From: Linum tenue
Taxonomy: Eukaryota > Streptophyta > Magnoliopsida > Malpighiales > Linaceae
Length of the DNA stretch: 64,000 bases
Direction: 5' to 3'
Assembly: GCA_946122785.1 (NCBI GenBank)
Contig: CAMGYJ010000004.1
Span: forward strand, 18,684,150-18,748,149
The position numbers and the translations under genes were made by a program. The notes below the pieces were generated by a model that had not been told where the DNA came from, searched no databases, and worked only from the letters and a program-made list of their open reading frames with translations. Positions 62,901-64,000 of the stretch are shown here, one piece after another (position 1 is the first letter of the stretch; each line of letters starts with the position of its first letter).

Positions 62901-64000
62901 TTTTTTAATAAAATTCTTGGTTTTTACTTCTTTCTTCTGTGCAGATGTGTTCAAGTATTTCGAGAAAGACGGCGAATTCTTTTGCTTTGCTGGACAGTCG
63001 AATCAAGCAATCACTGGACTATTCAACCTGTACAGAGCGTCTCAGGTTTTGTTTCCAGGAGAGGAAATCCTGGAGAACGCCAAAGAATACGCCTATAAAT
63101 TTCTAAGGGAGAAGCAAGCATCTAATGAGCTCCTTGACAAATGGATCATTACCAAGGACTTGCCCGGAGAGGTACTACACTACTAATATTACTATATATA
63201 TATATATATATAAAAAAAAATTCATTTTATCAAAATTTACCACTCCATGGAAAAAATATTTACCGTGGGTTAAAAATGTGGGAATCTTTGGTAGGTGGGA
63301 TATGCATTGGACGTCCCGTTCTATGCTAGCTTGCCCCGAGTGGAGAGCCGATTCTTCATTGAACAATACGGTGGGGAGGAAGACGTGTGGATTGGAAAGA
63401 CTCTCTACAGGTAACCATCTTTGACCTTGATCTTCAACATGTAATAATATATAATATATTACTAATTATAGCTATAACCACGAAGTTCGAGTTGCAATAA
63501 CATATTACTAATTATGGAAATGGGGGTTGCTCAAATTTGGGCACCTAATTAGTAGTATAAATAGTAATTAGCACATGCATGCTTTGAAGACTGCAACTTA
63601 TCATAAGATCATTATCGTAATGTGGGTAATTACTCTCTGACACGTACAGGATGCCACTCGTGAATAACAACGAGTATTTGGAGCTTGCCAAGATTGACTA
63701 CAACGATTGCCAAGCAATGCACCGCATGGAATGGGACAACCTTCAAAAGTAAGTCAGTCAAAAACAAAGACTATCTAATTAATTAATTACCTAGTCAAGT
63801 ACTTTTACTTTTTCTTTCCTGGTAAGCAAAACAAGTCAATAACGTTGTTTTCCTGTTTTGACTTTTATGTTGGGGTTTGGGTAGGTGGTACGAGGAATGT
63901 GGAGTGGGGAAATATGGTGTGAGCAAGAGAAGCCTGCTGCACGGCTACTACCTGGCGGCGGCCACCGTGTTTGAACAAGACAGGTCAGAGGAAAGACTGG
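59610..64000 (+). CDS. CPS: class II diterpene synthase, ent-copalyl diphosphate synthase type (5' part)
   Basis: Predicted to cyclise geranylgeranyl diphosphate to (ent-)copalyl diphosphate in plastids, the first committed step towards gibberellins or labdane-type diterpenoids. Exons: 59610-59706, 60609-60704, 60945-61033, 61138-61441, 61749-61932, 62120-62334, 62451-62571, 62705-62817, 62945-63171, 63295-63410, 63650-63748, 63885 onwards. All introns are GT-AG and the phases join into about 592 residues, cut by the window edge (family length is about 800). The Ser/Ala/Pro-rich N-terminus suits a transit peptide. Motifs: SAYDTAWVALV, QLPDGSWGD, LLHSLEGM (His272), VPNVYPVD (Asn331), DIDDTAM (DxDD, Asp386-Asp389), EVGYALDVPFYASLPR. 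His272 and Asn331 match the Arabidopsis CPS dyad H263/N322, favouring the ent product. Asn340 stands where Arabidopsis has H331. The class I DDxxD domain would lie downstream and is not expected to be functional in this family. Confidence 0.93.
59874..59900. repeat. AT microsatellite in intron 1
   Basis: About 13 AT units, preceded by a T-run. Likely variable between individuals. Confidence 0.85.
63192..63212. repeat. TA microsatellite in intron 9
   Basis: About 10 TA units directly after exon 9 of the diterpene synthase. Confidence 0.85.

Overview
This is nuclear genomic DNA from a flowering plant, almost certainly a eudicot. The evidence is AT-rich intergenic sequence, GT-AG introns, plant lineages of LTR retrotransposons (Sirevirus-like and other Copia, Athila-like Ty3/Gypsy), L1-type LINEs, and hAT and Mutator-type miniature elements. 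The only clear host gene is a class II diterpene synthase of the ent-copalyl diphosphate synthase type (TPS-c family) at the right end. Lamiales or a similar asterid would fit, but nothing here fixes the species. I see no tRNA, rRNA or CRISPR, and no bacterial sequence.

Layout. 0.6-4.3 kb: decayed minus-strand LINE. 4.3-4.8 kb: GGGTC-rich inverted-repeat remnant. 5.8-7.3 kb: solo-type Athila-like LTR (minus). 8.2-14.2 kb: Sirevirus-like Copia element (plus) with an extra ORF in the 'envelope' position and a 201-bp miniature element inserted in its reverse transcriptase region. 15.2-15.9 kb: foldback repeat. 17.1-22.8 kb: Copia element with both LTRs (minus). 23.3-24.7 kb: LINE and Copia fragments. 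25.7-28.3 kb: truncated Copia (minus). 29.4-30.1 kb: hAT-type element. 32.1-38.1 kb: LINE with two long uninterrupted ORFs (plus). 38.5-39.3 kb: Mutator-like element with near-identical long terminal inverted repeats. 40.6-45.0 kb: Copia (minus). 45.0-45.6 kb: LINE 3' end. 46.4-47.2 kb: hAT-type element with a perfect 8-bp target duplication. 47.4-47.7 kb: small Mutator-like element with a perfect 10-bp duplication, built of repeated palindromic units. 50.9-55.8 kb: Athila-like element carrying only gag and protease. 56.5-57.1 kb: third hAT-type element. 58.0-58.5 kb: LINE fragment. 59.4 kb to the window end: diterpene synthase promoter and first 12 exons.

The diterpene synthase is read here as about 592 N-terminal residues in 12 exons whose splice phases all join. 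It has a plastid-transit-like N-terminus, the class II DxDD motif (DIDD), and the His/Asn pair that in Arabidopsis CPS provides the catalytic base for ent-CPP formation. At the position where gibberellin-type enzymes carry His (Arabidopsis H331), linked to Mg2+ inhibition, it has Asn. That leaves open whether it serves gibberellin or specialised diterpenoid metabolism. The gene runs off the right edge.

Most other long reading frames belong to retroelements, nearly all broken by stops and frameshifts; the main exception is the LINE at 32.1-38.1 kb. The small DNA elements are well defined by terminal inverted repeats and target-site duplications, and at least two families have more than one copy in the window.
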